Below, in pieces: positions 1-11,251 of a stretch of DNA of 64,000 nt; position 1 is the first letter of the stretch; every line of letters starts with the position of its first letter. A program made the position numbers and the translations under genes. Source of the stretch: Agelas oroides (lineage: Eukaryota > Porifera > Demospongiae > Agelasida > Agelasidae); NCBI GenBank assembly GCA_949130485.1, contig OX422189.1, positions 8,314,220-8,378,219 on the forward strand, given 5' to 3'. Under the pieces are notes generated by a model, which saw only the letters and a list, made by a program, of their open reading frames with translations, made no database searches and had not been told where the DNA came from.

Positions 1-45
1 TGAGTATTCAAAAGTCTTGGGTAAACATGTAGCCTCATAATCATT

Positions 46-175
46 CATCTTGGGTATAGCCTCATTCCCAGGCCGCTGCCCAGGTTCCCCTTACATGCAG
101 TATGGAAAAGTGGAAAGGGCCTGGTACATTATGTCATGTGCCATGATGTAATCAAAAATTTCCCAGAACTAAAAG
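46..175 (+). repeat. Diverged TAGCCTC 'B-type' repeat
   Basis: The stretch has the order TAGCCTCATTCCCAGGCC, then GCAGTATG, GGCCTGGT and a CATGATGT end. This matches the repeats at 20770-20856, 27101-27181 and 51127-51190, though it is more decayed. Confidence 0.55.
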
Positions 176-301
176 GCGAGGTTTCATGTGTTATTCAAGC
201 AGCTAGAGGAGGAGAAGGAGGGGGATGAGGAGGAGAAAGAGGATGGTTTTAGTGATCAGTGTTCAGAGACAACCTGCAAGACAAGGGAGGAAGGAGGATA
301 G

Positions 302-413
302 TAGCCTCCAACCCAGGCTTTCCGTTCCAGATTTTGCCTCACAGCTTTGGAGAAAAAACCAAAGCTGCGACACAAAATCTGGAACGGAAAGCCTGGGTTC
401 GATTGCGAGGCTA
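302..413. repeat. Hairpin MITE of the TAGCCTC family
   Basis: The two arms (about 302-337 and 372-413) are near-perfect reverse complements around CCAGGCTTTCCGTTCCAGAT, with a second small stem in the loop (AGCTTTGG / CCAAAGCT). The ends read TAGCCTC and GAGGCTA, as in the family found throughout the window. It lies in the part of the UBXN7 gene left of exon 5, so it is probably intronic. Confidence 0.75.
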
Positions 414-648
414 GGAGTAGAGTCTGCTGATCATAAGCAACCTGGCTCCACGGCAGAAGTAGCGGTAGAGAAAGCCGAGAAGGGGAAAGGAGGAGGAAGG
501 GGAGGTGGGGGCCACAAGCGAGAGACGGCAATGCTCCCTGATAAACGGACCTGCCCACCACTGACAGAAATCAAACTAGCAAACGAAAGCATGAAAGACA
601 GCCACATATTCAATGCTTGGTGTGTGTAATCAGGTACAATGTTAAGTA

Positions 649-1109
649 CCGTAGTCTCGCGAAAAAGGGCCCAGTATCATATATCCGCCCACCCCCCATT
701 ATTGCTTCAATTTCCTGCAAAGGTCTAAAGTTTACTCCAAAAAGCGCCCACCCAATTGACCTCATGCGTAAAGTTTTCAAATGGAACATGATGCAAGGTT
801 AGTCTATAGTTACACAGAAAATGATGTGATATAGGTATTAAAACAATATCTAAAAGTCACTGTAGCAGCTTCTGATTAGTTTTCTACATGACTAGATTTG
901 CCAGTAAAACTAAAGATGCATGGAACTTCGAGTCCTTTTCCTGGAATGTTAGAACGCTGCCGCTTGTTTGTAACTTTGCATGTAATTGTGTCCCTCTCCA
1001 AAACGCTTTTTCATGGTAAAATGCAACGCTGTTACAAATATCCGCCCATCCCCTTGTCTGAGCACAAAGTAATGTGTACCGCCCATGGGCCCTTTTCGCG
1101 AGACTACGG
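649..1109. mobile_element. Non-autonomous DNA transposon (MITE), TA target site
   Basis: The termini are inverted repeats of CCGTAGTCTCGCGAAAA(A)GGGCCC, with a TA dinucleotide on each side (647-648 and 1110-1111), as in Tc1/mariner-like MITEs. The 461-bp body has no transposase-like reading frame. It lies about 40 bp downstream of UBXN7 exon 5 on the minus strand, so it occupies an intron. Confidence 0.8.
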
Positions 1110-1149
1110 TATAAGTGAACTGAACAAGCATACTGCACGCTTCCCACAC

Positions 1150-4100
1150 CTGCCAGAAGATAAAGTGTTGTTTGATGATGTCCCTCACGTCGTGGTTGCT
1201 CCACACATCACGATTGAGGACCTGGGAGGCAAATTCACTCGAGTCCTGGACATTCACCAGCAACCATTTCTGCTTGACTTGACCAGCAAAGCGTGCCTGG
1301 GGGGTGGGAGAGGGAGAGGGAGAGGGAGAGGGAGAGGGAGAGGGAGAGGGAGAGGGAGAGGGAGAGGGAGAGGGAGAGGGAGAGGGAGAGGGAGAGGGAG
1401 AGGGAGAGGGAGAGGGAGAGGGAGAGGGAGAGGGAGGAGGGAGGTGGGAGGTAATATAAAAGAAGAGAGAGAGAGTACGGAAGGGAGAGGGAGCAGGAGA
1501 GAGAGGAGGTGGGAAGAAGAGAGGGAAAGAGGGAGGGAGACAGGGGGAATGGAAGCAAAAGGGCAAGGAGGTGGTGGAGAGGACAGAGAAGGGGAAGAGA
1601 AGAAGGAGGGAGGAGAAGGGAGAGTGGGGAGACCGAAGAAGGAAGAAAGGGAGGGAGGAATGAGGTAGAGGGAGAGAGAAGTTGGAGGGAGAGATAAAGA
1701 ACTTTGGATCAAAACACTTGTGTATGACCACATCAAATGGTTTCACACACCTCCTGAAATGTTCCCATGAAGAGGATGTCAACGGGAGGCTTGAACAGCT
1801 CAGCTAAGCTTTTCTTTTTGTTATTGTCTCCTGGTCCCATGTAGGTGTGACCTGCAGACAACATTAGGATAGATGACATCAACACGTGGAATGACAAATC
1901 TGTAGTCACATGGAATGGCAATACTTATAGTCACATGATCAGGGTGGAGCATAATTGGTTGCTAGCGGTAACCATGGTAATCACCCAGATTGTTTATGTT
2001 TCTATGCAATCACCAACTCCAGCATTTGATATTTCCAGTAAAAACAGAGGGAGAAGGACCGAGAGATCTCGCTATGTGGTGATGTCATGTAACATTAGGT
2101 AGTCAGAAAGTAGACACATAGGGCGTGGTTGTCCGACAAAAAAACTCGACGGTCTGTCTAAAGATTTGAGGTCAGAACGTGGCAAGTCATCATCAGTACT
2201 GAAGAAGAGGGTTCTCTGTACTTTTGCCGATGTTTACACTGAATGGTTCGGTCATCATCATGGCGAAAGTGGTTCGGACTGATTGATACAATGTCTGAAC
2301 TCAGGCACTGCTTCATGTGTCACCTTCTGTCTACCTGACTCGTTCCCAGGGTTTCTCCTCCAGGGAACTATAGGGATTATCAGGGGTGTAGCTAAAATTT
2401 TCAGACAATGAGATGCGTGCGGCGAATGTTTCCAATCTGACATCAATGCATGTGACAACATCTCTCAGGACATACTGGAAGCGACCAAATACCAGAGGAG
2501 GCGAAGGCTTGGGAATGACCAACAATAAACCTCACTCATCAGGGCAAAAGTGCTCAGACTGATTGATGCAAAATCTGATGTCAACCCAGAAATGAAAATG
2601 TTGGGAGGATACAAAAACCTCACTCACTGGAGGAGTAGTCTTGAAAAGGATCAAACACTGTCTGGGGGAGCCTCCTGGAATGCAACACTCGTCCTGTGGG
2701 AGGTCAAAGGTCAGACAGAGTCAAATCATTTGCTAGACATCATGGTAGCTAGTCTAGCTCAGGCATCATGATGGCTACAGAGGAAAGCTTGGGCTCATTC
2801 CAGCTTAGCCACAAGGGAGCCGGAGCTGAGCTGTGGCCAAATGCTCACTTGTTGGTGGAAGTTCTTCTTCAATAAGTACACCTCGTGTCTGGGGAATGGG
2901 AGCACGTACACCATGGCTATGTGTGGGTGTATGTGTGGAGGGACAAAGGTGAGAGGAGAGGAGGGGGAGGGGGGAGGGGGAAGGAAAGAAAATGGAGGTG
3001 AGAAGGATGGAAAGGGAGAGAGATGAAGAGACAGCAACTAAAAGAGTAAGAAGCAGTTACAGTATTATTGTTGCATTGCAGCTAGCTATCAATTCATACA
3101 TGTATGAAGTAAGAGTACTGAGATTTATATGTGGCAGTCCCGTGTGAAAATTGAAGATTATTCCACCGTGTATTTCGATCTCATTGCCACGTTCGAAGTG
3201 CCGCATTGCTGAACTTCCGCTAAGAGCGGGGCTCATATGGACTTTGTAAACTTATTAGTTATTCACGCATCTATGAAGCATGTATGAGCCCCGCCCTTAA
3301 TGGAAGTTCAGCGGTACAGCACTGCAAATGTGGTGATGCAATCAAAATACACAACAGAATAATCTTCAATTCCTACACAGCACTGCCACATATACATCTT
3401 GTGCATGTGGGTGTGTGTGCACATGCATGTGTGCATGGTATTACATAACAGGTGGGGTCACTTGAAAAGAAACATTTACACTATGGAATGTCATTGGTGT
3501 GGCTATGACCCAAACATGCCCACCTGACATTGGATGCAAATACTCTTGCTACTGAAGTTGACAAGTACTCTGATGTGGACATGTGATGACACAACCAGTC
3601 TTGGATCTCTTATCTGAAGTACAGTAAAGCAGGCTACATGTATTTGGATAATATGTTTAACAGGGGGGAATTCTGATACATGAAGCGTAACAAAAGGTAC
3701 AAAGCTAAATGCTATGCATGCAGCAGGCCTGCTGACCTTCGTTGACAGCGCTTTTTAACTGGCTAACTCCTCAGTAAAGCAGAAATGTTAGCTTGATCTC
3801 TCACTTTCCGGAGGCTATGAGACGGACTAGCTCGATAGACTACTGGGGAGGGGGAAATTTTGATGATCAAGTGTAGCTCAATAGACTAACCAACCGTTGG
3901 AATAGCCCTGGTTTACTTTACTGGTGCATGTACTATAATGCTTTCTGCGTGGGCGGCAGAAGTAATTTAGCTCAAATGTGTTGCCTGCGAAAACCAGAGG
4001 AGGACAAACAAGGTTGACCTTTGCTAAGTTAAATACCTGAGGTTACAAGTATTCTTAATTGAGCATGTGAGACTACATGTGCCTCGTTGCTGGCAGCTTG

Positions 4101-5728
4101 TCAATCACATCATGGAAGAAAGGGAGTCAGAAACGGGCGGACATACACATAGTAACGCACCTCCTTTAGGGCCCAAACAACTACAGGTTTCATATCAAGA
4201 GGGGGTGTCGCATTGGGACATAACCCCCCAGTCTGAGTTTCCTTCCCTCTAGAAATTTGTAAACTATGATGTCATAATTGTCTCAACGGCTACAATAGGG
4301 TATACAACACAATAACAAAGTACAGTATATAATTATAGGCATAATCTGACAATTCTTGTTCTTAAATGTGAATTTCACTGACGCAAGCATCTACATTTCC
4401 CCCCAGGAAAAAAAATCCTGTATGAAACACTGAAGGATACTATTCATGATATGGACTATCACATCCGATTAGTCAACTATTTAGTTTCAGCACATCTTTA
4501 TTAGCTCTGGCCTTCTTGTGTGACACCTCAGTGTCACTACAAAACTAGATTCACTTGTAAAACTTGGTACTGACTAGCCGACAAGCAAACAGTCAACAAA
4601 CTTAGTTGCAACTGACTGATTGACTAACAGAGGGCGGCATGTTACGTCATCGCATCATAGCAACCATTGCTATGCTGCCATCTTGATAGACAAAATGAAA
4701 AGTTTAATGTACTAGCGCGTCAAACTCTCTGCATCAGCAACGATCCTACAAGTAGCATTCCTTTCTTGTACAGGTATGTTAGCTGTCTTTATTAGCTCTC
4801 TGCATACTATAAAGTTGAAGCATGCTCTGCACCTCGAAGCAAGCTCGTAGAATAGGCCTCGCCGTACAATTTTCCCTGTTCATTGCCTCTCAAGATGGCG
4901 GTGCATATACGGAAGTATGCGGAAATATGTAGAAGTTGCCTACCGATGACATCACTTCCAGCTATTAACCACATTATTAAACATCTAAACCTCATTTTCA
5001 CAGAATAGGTTGCCCAGAAACGAGCACAACATAGGTTAGACCAATACCTGTTGCATATTAGTTTTTCATCAGGGACTCTCCCTCAAGTACACACAGGCAG
5101 GCAGCCATTACCATTATAATGTACTTGTCAACCACAAAAAAAGTTTGGCTCGTGGACACTTGAGGCAACACTCCATGCACATGAACATCTAGGGAAAAGT
5201 GCTTCAATGTTTAGGGGAGTCATTTTTAGCTCTTTTGCAATATGCTAAAAATTATCGACAGGTAAATCAATGGCACTGACTAATACAGAGCACAAGATTG
5301 ATAACGTACACAAGAGCAGTGATAATGGCCAGCAAAGCTGGTTCCAAAAAGACATGTAGGCAAGGGATGGGGAACTAATATGCAACAAACGGACAGTGGC
5401 CTTAAGAAAGAGGTTACTACAATGATATTCTACCCAGCTCTCTACCAAATATCCACTATCGCTCACTAACACCCAATTGACAAACTGTTTGCAGAGCTCA
5501 AAGCACTCACATTTCCTCGTAGCTCTTTGCTTCACTCTCAGCGAGAGCAGCAGGACCTAAAGAGGAAGGTCCGGCTTGAGGCCCCCCACTAGCAGCACCT
5601 CCTCCGCCCTCGAGGTGCATGTTGATAGCCAGGTCCAAGTTGCCTCCGCACGCCTCCAGCAGACTCCTGGCTACTTCCCGAGACGCTCCCGTGACAGAGA
5701 CGAACTGCTCTAACTTTGCCGCATCCAT
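1150..5728 (-). CDS. UBXN7: UBXN7-like UBA-UAS protein, 5' five exons (partial)
   Basis: UBXN7 proteins are p97/VCP cofactors that bind ubiquitin through a UBA domain and cullin-RING ligases, linking ubiquitylated substrates to p97. Five exons join in phase: 5728-5511, 2916-2849, 2693-2628, 1830-1751 and 1296-1150. Exon 1 starts MDAAKLEQFVSVTGASREV, a UBA domain of about 40 residues followed by a Gly/Ala-rich tail. Exon 2 carries the family signature VRAPIPQ. Exon 3 has RRLPQTVFDPFQDY, and exon 4 has LAELFKPPVDILFMGTF. Exon 5 is the UAS thioredoxin-like core, with KWLLVNVQ, LNRDVWSN and IIKQHFIFWQ. The Met at 5728 was chosen because its N-terminus resembles the family; an in-frame GTG or Met further up (5782) is less likely. 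The rest of UAS, the UIM and the UBX domain would lie left of the window. Recognition comes from family motifs held in memory. Confidence in identity is high; confidence in exact borders is moderate. Confidence 0.9.
1305..1437. repeat. (GGGAGA)n hexanucleotide microsatellite
   Basis: There are about 22 near-perfect copies of GGGAGA on the plus strand, followed by purine-rich DNA to about 1690. On the transcribed strand this is (TCTCCC)n, and it stops about 8 bp before the AG acceptor of UBXN7 exon 5. It therefore doubles as the intron's polypyrimidine tract. Open frames here (Gly-Arg or Ser-Pro repeats) are translations of the repeat, not genes. Confidence 0.95.
2917..5510 (-). other. UBXN7 intron 1 (no further gene seen)
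   Basis: This 2.6-kb stretch lies between the donor after UBA exon 1 (GAAAT|GTGAGT) and the acceptor of the VRAPIPQ exon. Apart from the hairpin at 3127-3394 and a purine-rich patch at 2940-3025, I see no convincing exon, RNA gene or transposase fragment in it. Confidence 0.6.
3127..3394. repeat. Long hairpin (foldback) MITE in UBXN7 intron 1
   Basis: The left arm runs from TATGTGGCAGT at 3127 to about 3235. The right arm, about 3285-3394, is its reverse complement with scattered mismatches; the shared cores are GAAGATTATTC and GCTGAACTTCC. The spacer is about 50 bp and nothing in it is coding. Confidence 0.75.
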
Positions 5729-7093
5729 AATACTCTTCCTTCTCAAGTCCAAACGTTGGTGAGCAACAATTAGAAACTCCACCAGTACTATTTCTGTTGT
5801 TTCATAGTCTCGTTCCCAGACGTGGTGGACTTAGTCTCGTACCCAGACCAAATTTTGATTTTTCACGCACCCCTTGTGGCCCCGTAGGGCGCGCTCAAAA
5901 TTTGGTCTGGGGACAAGATTGAAACTAGATTCGATTTCACAACTTCACAACCCGTTTACTGATATGATGGTGGTGTCGGAGTGAATAATGTCCCCCCGTG
6001 AATAATGTCCCCCCGGACATTATTCACCGGTGAATAATGTCCCCTCTAGTGAATAATGTCCCCCCTCGTGCAAGTGCTTCCAAGGTGGTCTGCGGGAAAG
6101 GTGGTCTGGCATTTTTATTTGCTAAGTTTAGAGCATTACAACTGGCAGCCGGGAACACGCATGGGCCTGACAACAGCAGCGCGACCCACAATCCGAGGTG
6201 AACTACAGCTCGCAAGGATACGCAGGGTAAGTCTCGCATGGCCAGACCCAACTGCGAGACTAGACACTCTTAACCTCGTACCCCGGCCTTCTGAACTTGT
6301 GTTTGTCATGCACGGAAGCTTACCTTTAGGCTTCTTTCCCTGTGGCCTGTGCTAGCACTGCAAGAGACCAATGCCAACGGTGGGGTAAGAACGTCCAGGA
6401 TAAGAGTCTAGGAGACACTCGACACTCTGCGTAAATCATCCCACTCCACCATGCATACTCGAGTGTGTGCCAAGAACACCGTACGCATGGTTCCATAGTC
6501 TCGCAGGCCTGTGTGGCTTGTGAGGCCACTCCAAATTACTTACCGTTGTTTCAAAATGAACTCGTCTTCCCACATACTAGTGGCTGAATCCCCGCAGATG
6601 ACAGTTCTCAACCTTGTTCTAGGGGGGACAATATTCACTGAGGGGGGACATTTTGGGGGGGGGGGGGGGGACACTGTACACTATGACAGTGGTAGCCTTA
6701 GTTGGAGAACTAAGTGTTCCCAGGCCTTCCCCGGCTCTAGTTTTCGATTGCTTGCAGTAAAAACTGGGCGGTGACGAAGGCCAAGGAACAAGGCTAGATG
6801 CTGGTGTGCAGAAGCACTGATGTCAAGTAGGACACTGGGAGAGCTAAATAGCCTATGAAGTGCTCATAAATGAACTTTGAAGTCAACAGTACATTTGATT
6901 TTCAACTGTGTGCAGCATTCCATTTGTTCACTTTCTCCTCCCAACTCTGAGGGGGAAGCAAAGTGAACCAATTTGGCAAAGGTAAACTAGCAGTGAACTC
7001 GTGGGGTGCATTTTTTAATTTAAAAAAGGAACAGAATTGCACAAACAACAATGCCTTTCAAAAAAGAAGCTGATGAGAATTACCCAATACCAT
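5729..7093. other. Intergenic region between UBXN7 and locus A
   Basis: This holds the presumed UBXN7 promoter and the 3' flank of locus A. It carries a TAGTCTC-type foldback (about 5831-5925, arms CCCAGACCAAATTTT / AAAATTTGGTCTGGGG). A larger element is bounded by TGAATAATGTCCCCCC repeats at 5982-6065 and the inverted GGGGGGACAATATTCA at about 6624, followed by poly-G (about 6655-6670). No TATA box or CpG-island signature stands out. Confidence 0.6.
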
Positions 7094-10000
7094 CTACAAA
7101 CCTAGTACATCTTTAACCTGTTCAGCGAGACTTTTTTGTTCCGAATCATACAGCAATTCTATTAAATTGCCCCAGGTAGCGTCTGGTTTTTGTAACCAAT
7201 GCATAAACATTTCCTGACAGCAGATAAATAGACCATTTCTCTTGTGCGCATTCTCTGCTTCAATCGTTGCAACCTGTTTGCCCTCTGGATCAAGGTCCAT
7301 GAGAAACCCAAAATCCTTCCAGTCTGCAGCGATTGTCTTGATAATCTCCACCTTTCTTCCCTCGGTGGTCTTCAGCCTCATAAGCTGTGCCATAGTGGGC
7401 TTCATATCTGTACAGTTAGGACACAAAATATATAAACAAAACATAATATACCAGGTACATAGTGGCCACATTGTACATACCAGCAATGGAGCCACGTATC
7501 TTAGGAAATGGCAGCTCTTCTGCAACAGTCTGTAAACCTGTGGAAACAAAATTTACATTATGCCAGTAGCTGTACATGCTCTGATACTAAACAGTGAACC
7601 TATCCACATAGACAAATATCGCATCAAATTGTGGGAGATATGCTAATCACTCCCCATTACACAGTCAGATGGCATTATATGCTGAAGAATAATGCCAATG
7701 TGACTGAGACTTGTCCTGCTGCTAATGGTCTGCAAAATTGCTTTTATAACCAGGCGTACTGCAACCAGGCTAATCTTAAGCCAAAGCATCAGTGCATTAT
7801 CCTTGACCTGGTCTGTAGTTTCTTGATTCCTTTTGTGGGAGCATTACAGCATACACCATAGCAAGTGCAAGATGTATTTCAAGCCACATGAAGCAGTACT
7901 ATGACAAAGCAGATAATTTAGCCTTGTTGTCAAGTTTCTGATCAGCTTTTGTCACATTCTGTACGAAAAATTGGGAATGAGGATAGTGCGCTGTAAATGT
8001 AGTTTGATGACCTTGTTTACTGAATATAGCTAGTGTCATGAACAAAACCAAAAGTACTATCAGACACTTAGAGAGTCCTGGCATTGGAATTACATAAATA
8101 CAGTGTGTGATTGCAAATTAACTATGGTAGCAGGATAATGTTAGCTGCCTGAAGTGACATCAAGTGAATACTTTGCATGACAAAGCTGCATGCTCATAGG
8201 ACAGCAGTGATTCTTGTGCTAGCTTTTATAACACAAAACAAAACAAACAAAAAAGGCAGAGGTAGTGCAGCTATATATAAATACTCCCATTGTGTGGATA
8301 GACAGTGAACTTACACATTAGCAAGTATCTAAACGTCTTACCATTCCCTCCACCTGGAAACCAAAATTGTTGTTCCCTTTGTAGGGTACCGAGTGGCTTT
8401 TCTGTTTTGCTGCAAACAATGTAAGAACTATCAGGGCAGATTCTGGCTGCATGGGATGGGGTGCATTCACATGGGCAGAGGAATGCTGGCTCCACTTGTA
8501 TACATTGAAACCTCATTACATCAAAAACTTTATCAACTGCCGCAAAAACGTTTCTGCGAATGTTTAGGCAGAATGTCTTGACATCCTTCTCCTCAACTTT
8601 GTCCATGTTGACATGAATTTCAAGGTGTCGTGTGTAGTTCACCATCGTTATTGTGACAGGAAGCATGGGATCACAGAGTTTGACAATATTGTGTGCAAGA
8701 CATTCTGGTGAAGTCTGTTCTGTTCGACACAGCTTCCAGTTGTAAGCAGAGATAAGACACGATGTGATGTTACCAAAGCAACCATTGGGAACACAGCCAT
8801 TACTGAAATGTATGACTAGTGGGGCTACCTTAGAGGACGAGGGAAGGAATTCCTGAATGGCTTCATCAGGAATGGCTGCAAGTAAGCTCATCATAAGGTA
8901 TTCTCTTTTCTTCATTGTGGATGACTTCTGCCCTGGCCTGCCAGAGTGAGTAGGAGGCTGCTGGTTCTTGGCCAGTGACTCTTCAGTACTAAGTTGGGCT
9001 ATTGTGTATGTATGAAGGAAGAGTTTAATGGCATGCTGGGGTTCATAGATACTGGGAATGAAGCAATCAGACAGCTGAAGACTCTTATCGCACAGCATCT
9101 CTTCTGTAATAATGCCTTCCTTGCAAAAGCGTTCGTATTTAGCCAGTATGGCAGGCAGGCCACCAGACTTCACTTTGTAGCTAAGAGCTACAATTGCATT
9201 GACAAAGTCAAGGGGCACTTGTGGAGACAGAAATACTAGGTTCGGAAGAACATGTTTAAAATAGAGGAAAATATTGTGGCGATGGAAGTAAATCAATGCT
9301 GCCTGAACAACCTCGCTGCCCATTTTCAGCCTTGTCCCAACCTGCACACACTCATCAAAGCTCAAGACCATCAACTGCCTATCTTCCCCTTTCTTCTCCT
9401 TTGCATACAAGATAGCTTCTTGCTCAAACAAGAAAAAAGACGCAGGAATCTCAACCTTTTCTCCTATGTCAGCATCAATCATCTTCTGACGAATCAGTTC
9501 TAAGACTTCTTCATCATGATCATCTGGGTTCAGCAAATTCACTGGAAAGATAATCTCATCACGTGACCGGTAGACAATCAACTCATCTTCCATTGCTGGG
9601 AGAAAGAGATTTTTCAGCTCCTTATTCACAGCTGCTAGGGTTTCGGAAAGCTTATCTTCCACACAGTCTCTGTGGGTGCCAATGATGCTTACCTTGAATT
9701 GCTGGCTTCCTGTGTATGTAAGCCGCTTAGCTTGCAAAGTACAAGCAAGCTGATGTATGACCTGCCTGATGGTAAGTGCAGAAAGAAGAGGTCGCTTGAA
9801 TGCTGTGCCATCCACATAGAGAGCAATGGGAGGGCACTCATCAAGAGATTGGGCAAGATTCACGACAAGCACTGTTATGTTGGAATTGTGGATCAAAGAT
9901 GGCATTATTTCCATAAATTCAGGCTGCCCTCCTGTGTCAATCATATATAGGAGCTCTATGATGAAGGCTTTCTTGGGACCTTTTACCTTTTGCACTAAGC

Positions 10001-10480
10001 TAATCATGGCTTCACTAGCATAGCTCTTCTCTGGTTGGGAATGAACTACAGTGGAGGGGGCAGTGGATGGTGAAGGGATAGCTGTGGTTGCCTGGAAAGG
10101 AGATAGCGCTTCCTCCAAAGAGGCTTGGGCAGGCTGTAGTGCCTCTTCTTCTGTGAAGATCTTAGCTATGGAGGCTACATCAGCCTTAGGCAATCCACCC
10201 TGGAAGAATGGGGCCAAGAACTCAAGGATCTTCTCCGGTGCAAGGAGCTCCAAGGAGTCCATTCGTGCAATACGATGCATGAGTCCACGCAAGGACTTTT
10301 CTGCAATCCCCGTGCTAGTGTACCTACCTGGGGGGTTGGTTCGAAAAATTCTACTAATAAGCCATGTCTTTCCTGATCCTGCAATGCCAACAACTACTGC
10401 AACTGCGTTCCTCTGTTCAAGACTTCCCGATTCCAGAGCTTGGTCTACAATTGTCTGGGCTTTGTCATCACTCATGGTCA
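7094..10480 (-). CDS. Roc-COR GTPase with C-terminal Death domain (locus A, GTPase half)
   Basis: The exons are 10480-8342 (phase 1 in, phase 1 out), 7537-7481 and 7407-7094 (stop). The large exon encodes a Ras-like Roc domain. Its P-loop GIAGSGKTW is at residues about 32-40, the G3 motif DTGGQPEF at 182-189 and the G4-like GTHRDC at 268-273. Between G1 and G3 there is a Pro/Ser/Thr-rich insertion (about 115-150). COR-like sequence follows, with FHRHNIFLYF and LPNLVFLSPQVPLDFV. The last exon is a Death domain (WKDFGFLMDLD, ATWGNLIELL). Roco proteins are GTP-regulated scaffolds, and Death domains recruit adaptors or kinases, so a cytoplasmic signalling role is likely. ATG at 10475 lies just inside the acceptor and could be a start. 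However, phase 1 continues exactly from the Kelch exons upstream, which favours a Kelch-Roco-Death protein. It is close to a duplicate of locus C. Confidence 0.85.
7899..8077 (-). other. Possible alternative last exon with a transmembrane segment (locus A)
   Basis: After an acceptor-like TGCCAG (exon would start at 8077, phase 1), the frame reads LSKCLIVLLVLFMTLAIF, a clear hydrophobic helix. It continues for about 40 more residues to a stop at 7899. Splicing from the Roc-COR exon (phase 1) would give a membrane-anchored form lacking the Death domain. Locus C has a transmembrane exon in the equivalent position. No strong donor is visible, so it would be a terminal exon. Speculative without transcripts. 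Confidence 0.35.
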
Positions 10481-11251
10481 CTGCAAAAAAATAAAAGTGA
10501 GGGAGGCAATGAGAGGATGCAAAGTTAAAGTGGGAGAGGAAGACAGTCAGGGATAGAAAGAGATAGAAATTAAAATGGAGAATTCTAGCCCTGAGACAGC
10601 CAATCTATTTGACAATTTCAAATGTTTTTCATTTTGTTCTAGCGATAACTGTACCCCAAGTAGAAAGAAAATGGTACAAGCTTAAAGCTGCTAAATATTA
10701 AGGGTGAATCTACAGAAAAAAGAACCCAGAGTATAGAAGGCAGAGTGATGCAAACACTGTGTTTGTATGCTGAATTCAGAGTTTATACAAGTCATGTGAC
10801 TGTGTACACTGAACTTGTATGGCATTCTACATCAACTTCAACTCTTATGCTGTCCATATGCCTATATAAATGCTAAGTGCACTTGTATTCAAGTACATCT
10901 GTAAGCTCAGCACAGCATGTAGTAAAGTAGGTAAGAGGTGCTTGCCAGTCACTGCTAGTAAGCTTATGTTTGGCTTCTGCTGATGAGCCTTTTAGCTACA
11001 GCAGGTAAAGCCTTTTCACTAAGGTAACACTGCTTATAGGCATCTTGGTGTGTACAGTGTAGACCAAAACTACAACTTGAATGAGGCATCTGTAAAACAC
11101 TTTGATGCCTTCAATCTGTAAGTCTTTTATGCTTGCTCTTTTAACTATCTAACTAATCAGGACGAAATACATCTCAATATTCATATGCAAGTAAGGATAC
11201 AACAGAAGCTAAGAACAGGAACACCAGGATTGTGCATGTGTGTTTGCTCAC

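Noticed and set aside
898-1668. 256-residue plus-strand frame rich in Gly-Arg repeats, and Ser-Pro / Ser-Leu frames opposite
   Set aside because: They are translations of the (GGGAGA)n microsatellite. The only real coding part is the minus-strand UAS exon at 1296-1150.
9252-10494. Plus-strand frames opposite the Roc-COR exon (and the same at 58849-60157)
   Set aside because: They are shadows of the conserved minus-strand coding exon, and are duplicated only because the exon is.
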